A stretch of 64,000 bases of DNA. It comes from Affinibrenneria salicis (GTDB lineage Bacteria > Pseudomonadota > Gammaproteobacteria > Enterobacterales > Enterobacteriaceae). Shown here piece after piece: positions 46,449-55,528 of this stretch. Below the pieces are notes generated by a model. That model was not told the DNA's origin, did not search any database, and saw only the letters and a program-made list of their open reading frames with translations. The stretch covers positions 127,375-191,374 of the forward strand of contig NZ_VYKJ01000005.1 of assembly GCF_008710095.1 (NCBI RefSeq), written 5' to 3'. Position 1 is the stretch's first letter. Every line of letters starts with the position of its first letter. Position numbers and translations under genes: made by a program.

Positions 46449-47651
46449 TTAGCGCGCGTCGTCCAGCGTCTCCAGCGCGCAAATCCAGTCGTGCCCGCCA
46501 TGGGCGGACCAGCCATTCAGCCAGCGGCGCAGCATATTCATCGCCAGCATGGCCGCCACCTCCTGCTGCGTTTTCAACTCATAGCGCCGCAGATCAAAAC
46601 GCAGACGCTGAGCGAAAGTTCCGTGCGGCGTATGCAGCGCCAGACCCAACGCATCGTCAACGCATGGGCCGACCACCAGCGCCAGATCGCTGCCCTGGCG
46701 TTGCGCCAGCGCCTGACCGCGCTGCGCCAGCGAGGAGAGCGCCTCCGGCTGAAGCGCCGGCAGCTCGCCGCCGGCCAGCGGCGCGCCGGCATTCCGTAAC
46801 TGCCAGTTCAGCAGCCCGGCGCTGAACGCTTCGCTGACGGACAGCGTTAGCGAACGCGCCCGCAGACTTTGCGCCAGCTGCGCCGGCAGTCCGTCGGTGC
46901 CTTCGAAAATCGTGTTTTCTCCGGCCACTTCGCGCACCTGCCGCCACAGATCTTCCATCGCCGCACGCTGTTGCGCCGGGCCGGTCAGTTTAAGCTCAAT
47001 GATCGGCATGGCCGAACGGTAGCCCATCACCACGCCCGGCGGCAAAGGCAGCGGATCGAGCCGACTGGCCAACTCGCTTTCGGAACGACCAAACACAGTA
47101 AGACGCAGACAGACGGGCGGCGCGCTCAGCGTATAGCGATCGCGCAGACGCGGCACAATCTGCTGCGCCACCATCACCCGGAACTCGGACGGTACGCCGG
47201 GAGTAAAAAACATCAGGCACTTGTTCAGACGCAGAGCAAAGCCGCAGGCGGTGCCGACCGGGTTATCGATCATTTCCGCGCCGGCGGGGATACAGGCCTG
47301 CTTCCGATTGCTGGCGTCCATCTCCCGACCCCGTTCGCGAAACCAGTTTTCCATACGTTCCAGCCACTCGCGATGCTCGAACAGCGTGTCGCCCGCGGCG
47401 GTGGCCGCCGCCAGCGCGCTCAGATCGTCGCTGGTCGGACCCAGCCCGCCGTTAACAATCAGAACATCGGCAATCTGGCTGCGCTGAGTCAGCGCGCTGA
47501 CCAGAGCGTCAAGATCGTCGCCGGTCGTCATTCTGCTGGATAACGGCAGTCCCTGATGGAAAAAGTAATCCGCCAGCCATGCCGCATTGGTATCCACAAT
47601 CTGCCCGTGCAGAACCTCATCTCCGGTACTCAACATCTCAACCCTAAGCAT
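46449..47651 (-). CDS. yfaY: CinA-like protein YfaY
   Basis: A 400-residue protein of the CinA family with an N-terminal molybdopterin-binding-like domain (MLSTGDEVLHGQIVDTN, NGGLGPTSDDLSA) and a C-terminal domain related to NMN deamidase. The C-terminal half is degenerate compared with active PncC enzymes, as in E. coli YfaY, so deamidase activity is doubtful. ATG 47651 follows AGGAG at proper spacing; the ORF extends two codons further to a GTG. Next on this strand upstream is yfaZ, the same pair as in E. coli. Confidence 0.9.
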   Translation of the reverse strand: MLRVEMLSTGDEVLHGQIVDTNAAWLADYFFHQGLPLSSRMTTGDDLDALVSALTQRSQIADVLIVNGGLGPTSDDLSALAAATAAGDTLFEHREWLERMENWFRERGREMDASNRKQACIPAGAEMIDNPVGTACGFALRLNKCLMFFTPGVPSEFRVMVAQQIVPRLRDRYTLSAPPVCLRLTVFGRSESELASRLDPLPLPPGVVMGYRSAMPIIELKLTGPAQQRAAMEDLWRQVREVAGENTIFEGTDGLPAQLAQSLRARSLTLSVSEAFSAGLLNWQLRNAGAPLAGGELPALQPEALSSLAQRGQALAQRQGSDLALVVGPCVDDALGLALHTPHGTFAQRLRFDLRRYELKTQQEVAAMLAMNMLRRWLNGWSAHGGHDWICALETLDDAR

Positions 47652-47676
47652 TACCACTCCTGTTTACTGTTTTTTC

Positions 47677-48015
47677 TATACTCTAAATAATTCGAGCCGC
47701 AGGACAAAACGCGACCGTTTTAAACAACGCCGCGCGCTGGCCATTTATGGGCGAGGCGCATAAAGTCGTCTCGTAACGCGGCAAGCGAGGGGCAAATTCG
47801 TCGGCAACAAACTTATCAGCCAACGGCGGGCCTGCGGTGAGCGACAGGATGTCTCTCATTAACCCCGATAAGCTTACACTGGTATGCGATTCGGGCGATA
47901 AATCCGTCAGAGCGGATTTGAATGCCGGCGGCGGCCCAGCGGGGGGAAGGACCAGCAACGGGGCGAATAATTGAGCGCGGCCAACGTACCGACGAGCTGA
48001 AGTATGACGAGTATA
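47677..48015 (+). repeat. Terminal-inverted-repeat intergenic element, copy 2
   Basis: A 339-base element ending in TATACTC (47677-47683) and GAGTATA (48009-48015), a perfect seven-base terminal inverted repeat. The left end reads TATACTCTAAATAATTCGAG; the right end has CAACGTACCG, GAGCTGAAGTATGACGAG. Both ends match the element at 17694-17905. It fills most of the gap between yfaY and yfaZ. One minus-strand reading frame crosses it but is not credible as a gene. No transposase, so it would be non-autonomous. Confidence 0.72.
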
Positions 48016-48097
48016 TTCACTCCAGAAAGCCCGGCGCGACAACACCATCACTCTGTGCCGCAAACAACGTTTTTTATCGCGATTTCGCCCTTCGGAG

Positions 48098-48118
48098 CGG
48101 TGTCGGCCAACGACACCG
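48098..48118. repeat. Hairpin downstream of yfaZ
   Basis: CGGTGTCG-GCCAA-CGACACCG, an eight-base stem, in the gene-free stretch 48016-48254. No U tract on either strand. Nothing else is evident in this stretch. Confidence 0.45.
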
Positions 48119-48254
48119 ATGCGCAATAATGCCCGATGAGACGCCGTCGGCGCGGCACAAGGCGGGAATTGCCGACGGATGCAGAAAGAGGCGGCCGGCA
48201 GCAAAGAACGGCGGCGGACGCTCGTCGCGCCCGCACAACCGCCCGCAAACGCGC

Positions 48255-48797
48255 TTAAAAGCTTAGCGCGACGCCGGCATAGGCGGAATCCGCCACCCGG
48301 TTGTCTCCGCGACCGTCCTGACCGGCCAGATTGATATAGCGATAGCCGACGTCGACGGTCAGCGGCGGCAGCGCATGCCAGCGCACCCCGGCTTTGCCTT
48401 CCACATAGTGGTCAACGTGGCTGGAAAAGGCTTCCGGCGCATAATAGCCTTCGCCATAGACCGAAAACAGGCGATTGATCGGCCATTCCAGCCCGCCGCC
48501 CAGCGCCACGGCGCTGCCGTCCTTACCTTTATCCTGGTTCAGATACAGCGCCTTGCCGCCAACGGTCAACGACAGCGGACCGACAGGCAGCCGGTAATGC
48601 AGCCCCAGTCCGTAAATATCGTTGCTGTTATCGCCGTGCGTCCAGCCGGCGCTGGCGCCCAACCCCGGAATACCCAGCCCCATGCCGGCCCCGACATGGG
48701 TGTAGTCACGCCCCGCTTCGCCGGAAAGGCTAATCGCCTGAGTGGAAAAGGCCGCCAGCAGCAGAGCGGCGGCGCTGGCGCACAGGATTTTTTTCAT
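48255..48797 (-). CDS. yfaZ: YfaZ family outer membrane protein
   Basis: A 180-residue predicted outer membrane beta-barrel. Signal peptide MKKILCASAAALLLAAFSTQA, mature start ISLSGEAGRDYTHV, alternating hydrophobic strands, and a terminal Phe (GVALSF) typical of barrel proteins recognised by BAM. ATG 48797 with GAGGGT upstream matches the family N terminus; the longer in-frame start adds 31 residues before the signal. Function unknown. Adjacent to yfaY as in E. coli. Confidence 0.9.
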   Translation of the reverse strand: MKKILCASAAALLLAAFSTQAISLSGEAGRDYTHVGAGMGLGIPGLGASAGWTHGDNSNDIYGLGLHYRLPVGPLSLTVGGKALYLNQDKGKDGSAVALGGGLEWPINRLFSVYGEGYYAPEAFSSHVDHYVEGKAGVRWHALPPLTVDVGYRYINLAGQDGRGDNRVADSAYAGVALSF

Positions 48798-49300
48798 TTT
48801 ACGACCCTCACGATAATATTGCCGAATATCCCGCACGATGTTACCTGAAAGTCGCCGCGCTAACATGCGACAAATCCCATCTTCACACAAAGATACGCGG
48901 CGACGAAAGCCTGCTGATGCCTGCGGCCATCAATAATAAGCACGGCATATTGGCGACAATGCCCTGCAACGACTATTAGTATTATACCCCTATGGTTTTC
49001 AGGGAATGGCGCGCTTCGCAGCCTGCTTAACCTTGCGCCCAGGGAAAAAGCCGCGAACAGGCGACCTGAAAGCGGGAAAGGGGTAAGCGAAACATCATCT
49101 TATCGCAAAGGGCTTTCAGCATGCCGGCGAGCGGCCGGCGGACGTGCCGCCGTCGCGTCGAAAACCGGATGACCGAAGTAACAAGCCGCTGCCCGAAGCA
49201 GGTTTGAACGTCGCCGTCGGCGATTGCGCAGCGCCGGACAATAGCGTGACGCCAGCGCGCCGGTACTGGCACAACGAAAGGTCTACACTGGAAGGAATAC
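48798..49300. other. Gene-free stretch between yfaZ and the catalase
   Basis: A 503-base divergent intergenic region. It must hold promoters for yfaZ and the catalase. TACACT at 49284 could be a -10 element for the catalase. No OxyR site or gene could be identified by eye. Confidence 0.4.
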
Positions 49301-50743
49301 ATGATGAGCAAACAAAAACTGACGACAGCAGCCGGCGCCCCGGTTGTTGATAATAATAATGTGGTCACCGCTGGTCCACGCGGTCCGATGCTGCTGCAGG
49401 ACGTGTGGTTTCTGGAAAAACTGGCCCATTTTGATCGCGAGGTGATCCCGGAACGCCGGATGCACGCCAAAGGCTCCGGCGCGCACGGCACCTTTACCGT
49501 CACGCACGACATCACCCGCTATACCCGGGCGAAAATTTTCGCCGAAGTGGGCAAGCAAACGCCGATGCTGGTCCGCTTTTCCACCGTGGCCGGCGAACGC
49601 GGCGCGGCCGACGCCGAACGCGATATTCGCGGCTTCGCCATGAAATACTATACCGAAGAGGGCAACTGGGATCTGGTCGGCAACAATACGCCGGTATTCT
49701 ACCTGCGCGACCCGCTGAAATTTCCCGACCTGAACCACGTGGTCAAACGCGATCCGCATACCAACCTGCGCAACCCGGTCTACAAATGGGACTTTTTCTC
49801 CAGTCTGCCGGAAGCGCTGCATCAGCTAACCATCGACTTCAGCGACCGCGGCCTGCCCAAATCCTATCGCCATATTCACGGCTTCGGCAGCCACACCTAC
49901 AGCTTTATCAACGCAGACAATCAACGTTTTTGGGTGAAATTCCACTTCCGCTGCCAGCAGGGGATCGAGAATCTGATGGATGACGAAGCGGAAACGCTGA
50001 TCGGCAAGGATCGGGAAAGCTCGCAGCGCGATCTGTACGACGCCATCGAACGCGGCGACTTCCCGCGCTGGAATCTGCAGATACAGGTTATGTCCGAGGC
50101 CGAAGCTTCACAGGTGCCCTATAATCCGTTCGATTTAACCAAAGTCTGGCCGCACGGCGACTACCCGCTGATCGATGTCGGCTATTTCGAACTGAACCGC
50201 AACCCGGCCAACTACTTCGCAGAAGTGGAACAGGCTGCGTTCAACCCCGCCAACGTGGTGCCCGGCATCAGCTTCTCGCCGGACAAAATGTTGCAGGGCC
50301 GTCTGTTCTCCTATGGCGATGCCGAACGCTATCGTCTGGGCGTCAACCACCACCAGATCCCGGTCAATGCGCCCAAATGCCCGTTCCATAGCTATCATCG
50401 CGACGGCGCCATGCGGGTGGACGGCAACAGCGGCAACGGCGCCACCTATGAACCAAATAGCTTCGGCGTATTCCAGCAGCAGCCGGATTTCAGCGAACCG
50501 CCGTTGACGCTGGAAGGCGCCGCCGATCACTGGAACCACCGCGAAGACGATGATTACTACAGCCAGCCGCGCGCCCTGTTTCATTTGCTGAGCGAAGAGG
50601 AGCACCAGCGCATGTTCCAACGCATCGCCGGCGAACTGTCGCAGGTGCCTGAATATATTCAGCAGCGCCAGATCGAACTGTTTAACAAAGTCGATCCCGC
50701 CTACGGCGCCGGCGTCGTCAGCGCGCTGAACGCCCTGCGCTAA
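49301..50743 (+). CDS. katA: Catalase (small-subunit, KatA type)
   Basis: A 480-residue haem catalase that converts hydrogen peroxide to water and oxygen. Catalytic His in [12 protein letters not shown] near residue 54, Asn in [13 protein letters not shown], and the haem-ligand Tyr in [14 protein letters not shown] are present. GGAAGG precedes the first ATG at good spacing. The length puts it in the small-subunit clade, unlike E. coli KatE. It is convergent with terW, and a peroxide enzyme next to ter genes is a plausible functional pairing. The katA symbol reflects clade, not proven orthology. Confidence 0.93.
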   Translation: MMSKQKLTTAAGAPVVDNNNVVTAGPRGPMLLQDVWFLEKLAHFDREVIPERRMHAKGSGAHGTFTVTHDITRYTRAKIFAEVGKQTPMLVRFSTVAGERGAADAERDIRGFAMKYYTEEGNWDLVGNNTPVFYLRDPLKFPDLNHVVKRDPHTNLRNPVYKWDFFSSLPEALHQLTIDFSDRGLPKSYRHIHGFGSHTYSFINADNQRFWVKFHFRCQQGIENLMDDEAETLIGKDRESSQRDLYDAIERGDFPRWNLQIQVMSEAEASQVPYNPFDLTKVWPHGDYPLIDVGYFELNRNPANYFAEVEQAAFNPANVVPGISFSPDKMLQGRLFSYGDAERYRLGVNHHQIPVNAPKCPFHSYHRDGAMRVDGNSGNGATYEPNSFGVFQQQPDFSEPPLTLEGAADHWNHREDDDYYSQPRALFHLLSEEEHQRMFQRIAGELSQVPEYIQQRQIELFNKVDPAYGAGVVSALNALR

Positions 50744-50789
50744 TCCCCCCCTGCTCCGGCCCCCTGCCGGAAACGCGCGCCTTCCTCTT

Positions 50790-50809
50790 GCGGGCGGCGC
50801 GCCGCCCGC
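50790..50809. terminator. Hairpin between catalase and terW
   Basis: GCGGGCGGC-GC-GCCGCCCGC, a perfect 20-base palindrome between two convergent genes. Likely bidirectional, though without U tracts. Confidence 0.5.
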
Positions 50810-50816
50810 CCTGGCG

Positions 50817-51290
50817 TTACTTGATCACCGGCGTGGCGCCGTGCTCGCTAACCAGAACATCAATAAAATGCTCCACCAGCAGTTCAATGGTATCGCTGCG
50901 GTTGAGCGTCATTTTCAGCGCCGCCCGGTCGATTTTTCTGATGGTCTTAACCGGCAACGACAGCGATACCGCCTTTTTCTTCGCTTTGCTCAGGCTAACC
51001 GATTTCTCGCGCTGCGCCGCCAGCAACGCATCATGCCGCGCCAGCGCCGCATTTATCTGCGTCAATATTTTCCTGCTCAGCGTGCCGGGCGAGGTGAGCT
51101 GATAGGAGTGGCTGCTTTTGCTGTACTTTATCTCGGCGGAAAATTGACGCCTCAGATCGCGCAGGGAGCGACTAAGGGTCGGCTCCGAACACCGGAGCTC
51201 AGTCAGCAAATCGGCGGCTTTCACCGGATTGCCGCTGCCGAGGAGTTGCGCTAAGGAATGATTCCGATACTGTCTGGCGTTAAGTAACAT
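50817..51290 (-). CDS. terW: Tellurite resistance regulator TerW
   Basis: A 157-residue DNA-binding protein of the ter locus. The N-terminal winged helix-turn-helix covers roughly residues 10-65 (AADLLTELRCSEPTLSRSLRDL as recognition region). The C-terminal part has KKKAVSLSLPVKTIRKIDR, a ribbon-helix-helix-like pattern. TerW is reported to act on the terZABCDE promoter in enterobacteria. It lies 264 bases downstream of the CitE-like gene on the same strand and probably has its own promoter. Confidence 0.85.
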   Translation of the reverse strand: MLLNARQYRNHSLAQLLGSGNPVKAADLLTELRCSEPTLSRSLRDLRRQFSAEIKYSKSSHSYQLTSPGTLSRKILTQINAALARHDALLAAQREKSVSLSKAKKKAVSLSLPVKTIRKIDRAALKMTLNRSDTIELLVEHFIDVLVSEHGATPVIK

Positions 51291-51440
51291 ATCTGAAAAT
51301 TACCGATAAAATACGCCGGGAAGGGCGTAATGATTCAAAAAATTCAGCTGCGGGAGCAATGCGCCGCGCAGAGAAAATAGCGTGATGCCTCGCTGGGCGT
51401 CGTTCTTCCCATCGGTATAAGTACCGCCATCCTTGTGCGG

Positions 51441-51503
51441 GCCTGAATGCTATCAGGCGTTATGTGCTACCCTGCCGTCCGCCGCGTTCGCACGGGCGGA
51501 CGG
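51441..51503. repeat. Two hairpins between terW and the CitE-like gene
   Basis: GCCTGA-ATGCTA-TCAGGC (51441-51458) and CCGTCCGCC with GGCGGACGG (51475-51503, 11-base loop). On the minus strand they follow the CitE-like gene and precede terW. A 12-base palindrome, GCCGGGCCCGGC, at 51543-51554 touches the CitE-like stop. Together they may end the five-gene operon before terW. Confidence 0.5.
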
Positions 51504-51554
51504 CTATGGTAATGCAACAGACAGTCATCTGACCAGTCCCGCGCCGGGCCCGGC

Positions 51555-52529
51555 TTAACCCTGCTGTTGTCTTTTGGTGCCGGCGTCCATACCGGGTAAA
51601 ACCGGCGCAATGCCGTAATGAATGGCGCGCGCCAGAATGCTGATGGCCCAGCGCTTATGCGTGGCGGGTTCGCACATCGCGCCCTGGTTTTTAAACACCG
51701 CCTGATTAGAGTTAAGGATTTTCAGCGCGTCTTCGTGATCGGACTGACTGACCATCAGCGCCTGGTGAATTTTTTCAATCTGGCCGGGATGGATCGCCGT
51801 TTTGCCCACCAGCCCATGGGACAGATCCAGCTGCAGCTCTTTATCCAGCAACTGGTGATCGTCAATATGTTCGCAAACCGGCGCGGTCAGGGCGAAATTT
51901 TTCGCGCCGAAGACGGCGACCAGCATCTTGATAACGTACCCCATCGGACTGTCGTACAGCGTGAATTGGCGCGAACGCCGCAGTGAAATCACGTTCATCA
52001 GGTCATTGCCGCCGATACGCAGCGCGAGAATTCTGGCACGGCACGGATGAGACTCCAGCGCCGCCGCCAGCGCCTGCATTTGATGAACGTCAAAGACCTC
52101 TTCCGTCTCCAGCGTCGGCATCCAGTACAGGGGCGTCTCGGCCAGTATTGTCCACCAGCCTGCCAGACTGGCCTGGGTAAACTTAGGCAGTACAAAACCG
52201 TCTACCACGCTCAAATCGAAATGTCGTACCAGCTGTCGCCCCATTTGCTTATGGCGCGGGCGAATAAAAATCAGCGGCCAGAGCGCCGGTTCGTTTTCCA
52301 CGTTCATCGGCTGCGGCTGCTGTTTAGCCCGCGTCAGCTCCGCCAGCACCACGCGCAGATTGGCCAGCGCGTCGTCCACATCCTGATCGGCCACCGCGTC
52401 TTCCAGACAGATCACCAGCGAACGCAGGCCGGGGATCTTGTTGGCCAGGATGGTGGCGGCAATATCGCGTCGGGTCGCCGGCATATACAGGGTGGCGCCG
52501 AGAGCATGAGGAGACAGAGGTATTTTCAT
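51555..52529 (-). CDS. CitE-like HpcH/HpaI family lyase of the ter locus
   Basis: A 324-residue TIM-barrel protein of the citrate lyase beta/HpcH-HpaI aldolase superfamily. Active-site features: ICLEDAV near residue 42, IFIRPRHKQ, LETEEVFD with a metal-binding Glu, and LRIGGNDLMN, followed by KTAIHPGQI. It should make or break a carbon-carbon bond next to a carboxyl group. It is the last gene of the five-gene operon, starting on ATGA with the PRTase-PELOTA gene. In the literature on Ter systems such genes form a biosynthetic module with no known product. Confidence 0.85.
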   Translation of the reverse strand: MKIPLSPHALGATLYMPATRRDIAATILANKIPGLRSLVICLEDAVADQDVDDALANLRVVLAELTRAKQQPQPMNVENEPALWPLIFIRPRHKQMGRQLVRHFDLSVVDGFVLPKFTQASLAGWWTILAETPLYWMPTLETEEVFDVHQMQALAAALESHPCRARILALRIGGNDLMNVISLRRSRQFTLYDSPMGYVIKMLVAVFGAKNFALTAPVCEHIDDHQLLDKELQLDLSHGLVGKTAIHPGQIEKIHQALMVSQSDHEDALKILNSNQAVFKNQGAMCEPATHKRWAISILARAIHYGIAPVLPGMDAGTKRQQQG

Positions 52530-53611
52530 CAGATCACCTTTTTGATAATCGTTACAGCGCGATACTGGCCGAGCAGTTCACCCACCTCGGTGATCTCAAT
52601 CTTTTTTTGCTGCGCCAGATAAACCAGCAGGGCGACATCGGGATCGCGCCGCGAACGTACCAGAATATGGTCGGGAACCCGCCGCAAAACCGCGCGCGTG
52701 GCTTCCGCGATGCCGGGCTTAATTCGATTGAGATTGGTGATGCCGTAGCGTTCCGCCAGCGTGCGCACCAGGCGCTGGCTCTGCGCCAGCAGCGCGATTT
52801 TCTCTCCGCTGTCCCACTGGCTGGCCGCCACCGACGACGTGCCGAGACGCTCGCGCCAGCCGGCGACCGTCTCGGCCAGCTGCCGACTGCATTCGAAACG
52901 AGCCAGGTGATCGCAGCGCACGCAACCGTGCAGACCGTGCGCCTGCCAGATAGAACGGGAAATCAGTCCTGAAACCGGCGCGCCCATAATGCCAAAAGGG
53001 ATAAGCCAGTCGTCGTCGGTGGCGGCCAGCCACGAACAGCCGCACGGATCCGCCAGCACCACCAGCCGCGGCTGGTCCGGATAGCCGGGACGGCCGGCCA
53101 GCGAACGGGTGAGCTGCTGCGTGATGGCGCCCTTGCCGGTCCAGCCATCGACGAACACCAGCCCCTCAGTGCCGTGCCGTTGCTCAATATAAGTCAGCGC
53201 CGCTTCATCGATGCCGCGATCGCGAATGATGCTGATGCCATAGTGCCATGAGGTTTTGCCCATCGCGCGCAGCGTCTGCTGCAGCATCACGCCCAGCGGC
53301 ACGCCGGCGCGCACCAGACTGGCCAGCACGATCGGCGTATCGCCGAAACGCGCCGCCAGCGCCTTCGCCAGCGCGATGACTTCGCGCGCCAGCCGCTCCG
53401 CTCCCTGCTCCAGCGCCTTCGCGTACAGTTCCAGATGATAAGCCGTGGGTTCCGGCTCCTGGCTCAGCATGTCGGAATAATGTCTGGCGCCCGACTGGAT
53501 CAGTTGCTCTTTCACGTCAACCGGCGTCATTTCCATCTCCACCGGCTTTAGCAGAAACTGCACGTCCCCGGGACGATATGAGCCAGAAAAGTCTGGCAGA
53601 GTGAGCATCAT
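52529..53611 (-). CDS. PRTase-like plus PELOTA-domain protein (StiP family)
   Basis: A 360-residue two-domain protein of the ter locus. The N-terminal two thirds resembles a phosphoribosyltransferase: IVLASLVRAGVPLGVML and the PRPP-type loop LVFVDGWTGKGAITQQL. The C-terminal part (from about residue 290, NRIKPGIAEATRAVLRRV and DHILVRSRRDPDVALLVYLAQ) fits the PELOTA RNA-binding fold. Databases call the family cysteine protease StiP; I see conserved cysteines (ADPCGCSW, HGCVRCDH) but cannot support a protease call. It begins on the HAD stop and is translationally coupled on both sides. Confidence 0.78.
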   Translation of the reverse strand: MMLTLPDFSGSYRPGDVQFLLKPVEMEMTPVDVKEQLIQSGARHYSDMLSQEPEPTAYHLELYAKALEQGAERLAREVIALAKALAARFGDTPIVLASLVRAGVPLGVMLQQTLRAMGKTSWHYGISIIRDRGIDEAALTYIEQRHGTEGLVFVDGWTGKGAITQQLTRSLAGRPGYPDQPRLVVLADPCGCSWLAATDDDWLIPFGIMGAPVSGLISRSIWQAHGLHGCVRCDHLARFECSRQLAETVAGWRERLGTSSVAASQWDSGEKIALLAQSQRLVRTLAERYGITNLNRIKPGIAEATRAVLRRVPDHILVRSRRDPDVALLVYLAQQKKIEITEVGELLGQYRAVTIIKKVI

Positions 53612-54384
53612 TATTGGCCCTCAAATAGCGTCGTTCGCACGCGTTCGGCAAACTGACTTTGTTTCGGCATGCCAAACCAGCTGCATAGCCGTAAGAAACG
53701 GTAGTCGCTCAGGCTATCTCCCAGGCCGATCAACGGAAACACGCCGCGCTCCGCGCGTAATTTTTCCAGCAGCCAGGCGGCGGCCAGCCCTTTTTCCACA
53801 CAGTCGGGCAGCCACGCGATATTGTTGCCGTTGCGGTGAATATAGAACCCTTCGCGCCCGAACTGCGCTTCCATTTCATCGCCGATCGCATTGAGTTCAT
53901 GCAGTCGGGTGCTGTCGCAGTGCTTCATCACCAGGTAAACCGGCGTGTCGTCATATTCGTAGTTAATCCGCGCCCAACCGTCGATGCCGCGTTCGGCCAT
54001 CAGCTCGGTGACGCGCGCCTGCAGCGCCAGCAAACGCCGTCGGTAAGGCGCCAGCTCGCTTTGCATCTTCAGCCGCCATGCCTCGTCCGGCTGACGCTGC
54101 GGGTTCAGAATCACCGCGCCGTGCGTGGCGATCGCCCAGGAGCTGAACGGGATCTTAACGCGGGAAAGCTCCTCCGTGCCGCGCGCGGTCACCGGGATCA
54201 GTTCGGCGTGCTCCAGCAGCCACTCCACCAGCATCGCCTGCTCCTGATTCATAAAACTGCGCGGCGTCAGCGAGCGATCCAGCGCGCCGACCTGGAAGGG
54301 CGTCTGCGCCAGCTCATCGACCATTTTGCGTCGGGTCTGGAACAGCGTATCGTCCAGGTCGACCATGAATACCGGTTTAGTCAT
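53611..54384 (-). CDS. HAD family hydrolase of the ter locus
   Basis: A 257-residue haloacid dehalogenase-type phosphatase. Motif I is VDLDDTLF near residue 9, with the nucleophile and acid Asp. Motif II is the Thr in PVTARGTE, and motif III-IV is LIGLGDSLSDYRFL near the end. A cap of the Cof or sucrose-phosphatase type lies between. It overlaps the upstream PRTase gene by eight bases. In the predicted pathway it would remove a phosphate from a sugar-nucleotide-like intermediate. Confidence 0.85.
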   Translation of the reverse strand: MTKPVFMVDLDDTLFQTRRKMVDELAQTPFQVGALDRSLTPRSFMNQEQAMLVEWLLEHAELIPVTARGTEELSRVKIPFSSWAIATHGAVILNPQRQPDEAWRLKMQSELAPYRRRLLALQARVTELMAERGIDGWARINYEYDDTPVYLVMKHCDSTRLHELNAIGDEMEAQFGREGFYIHRNGNNIAWLPDCVEKGLAAAWLLEKLRAERGVFPLIGLGDSLSDYRFLRLCSWFGMPKQSQFAERVRTTLFEGQ

Positions 54385-55516
54385 ACTCGATTACCTCGAC
54401 TACGTCGGCGACCCGACGCAGCTGGCTCAGCAGTTCGGCATCGATCGCTCCGGCGGGCGTTTCAGTACACACCAGAACCCGGTCGAACTGCTGATGCGCG
54501 ACGTTATATAAAAAGTTAGGGATAGCCAGACCGTAGTTGTCGGTAAAGGCCATAACGGACGCTATCGCATGCCCGAGCGCGATCGGCGAACGCGTCGTCG
54601 AACCATAGCGCACCACCGCGCCCTGCCGTTCCAGACGTTCGGCCAGCAGAAAGGGCTGCCAGACAAACTCGCTGGTGCCCAGCACCAACACGCGCTCGCC
54701 GGGCGCGGCCGCAATGTGGCTGCCCAGCAGACATTCGCTGCGGGTGACGCCAAGCCGCCCCCAGTTCTGCCGACCGACGATCGCCACCCGACCGCGGGCG
54801 GTGACGTTGACCGCCGGCATCACCGGCACCGGCGCATCGGGCGTCGGCTGCCAGTGCCAGCGTCCGTACGCCAGCGACACGCTGTCGACCGGCAGCGAAG
54901 TGCGTTCGGTGAGCGAATTATCGCTCCAGTCGGTCAGCGTTACCGTGACCAGCCGCTCCAGACGGCTCAGGCCGGCGTCGGTCAACGCCGTCAGCAAATT
55001 GGCGAAGGTGTTGCCGGTGGTGGCCTCATCATCGATCAGCACCAGCGTTTTGGCCTGCGCCGCACGCTGCCGCAGCGCGGGTTCCGTCGGCCAGTAGAGC
55101 AGGTGATCGGTGGCGTGGCTATGATTTTCCTTAAATTCGCACAGCAGATCGCCATCGACCGGATGGCGGGTCGAGGTCAGCAGCAGCGGCGCATCCAGCC
55201 GCTTGCTGGCTTCCTGATGCACGCCGGCCGCCAGACCGACCGCCGTTTCCGCCATGCCGACGAACAAGACCGGCTGCGGCAAATCGGCAGGCAAACGGTC
55301 GGCCAGTTGAATATAGGCCGCGCGCATAACCGCGGGCGCTATCGGAATATGACGCCCCAGCACCTTGCTGACAAATAAAAATGAGCGTTTCGGATTGCGC
55401 CGTTCGGCCACATCAAACAGCACATCCAGGTTGGCTTCGCCGCCGCTGGGCGTAACGGTCAGGGTGCCGGTGGACAAGACTTTCTGATAAACGGGCAACG
55501 CGGTACTGTTTTCCAT
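54377..55516 (-). CDS. Phosphoribosyltransferase of the ter locus
   Basis: A 379-residue protein with an N-terminal phosphoribosyltransferase domain whose PRPP loop is TLVLIDDEATTGNTF near residue 157, and an extra C-terminal domain (from about 265, ECLLGSHIAAAPGERVLVLGTSEFVW) corresponding to the TRSP domain described for ter PRTases. It would attach a ribose phosphate to an unknown base-like group. It is 12 bases after the ATP-grasp gene and overlaps HAD by eight bases. Confidence 0.82.
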   Translation of the reverse strand: MENSTALPVYQKVLSTGTLTVTPSGGEANLDVLFDVAERRNPKRSFLFVSKVLGRHIPIAPAVMRAAYIQLADRLPADLPQPVLFVGMAETAVGLAAGVHQEASKRLDAPLLLTSTRHPVDGDLLCEFKENHSHATDHLLYWPTEPALRQRAAQAKTLVLIDDEATTGNTFANLLTALTDAGLSRLERLVTVTLTDWSDNSLTERTSLPVDSVSLAYGRWHWQPTPDAPVPVMPAVNVTARGRVAIVGRQNWGRLGVTRSECLLGSHIAAAPGERVLVLGTSEFVWQPFLLAERLERQGAVVRYGSTTRSPIALGHAIASVMAFTDNYGLAIPNFLYNVAHQQFDRVLVCTETPAGAIDAELLSQLRRVADVVEVIEYD

Positions 55517-55528
55517 AACGGTCCTTAA

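Noticed and set aside
47683..48204. 173-codon minus-strand reading frame in the yfaY-yfaZ gap
   Set aside because: It spans the repeat element and flanking DNA, has no ribosome binding site, no recognisable family and a composition typical of random GC-rich sequence.
52529..53611. Protease function for the StiP-family protein
   Set aside because: The family name implies a cysteine protease, but the visible features are a PRTase-like loop and a PELOTA domain. I kept the domain description only.
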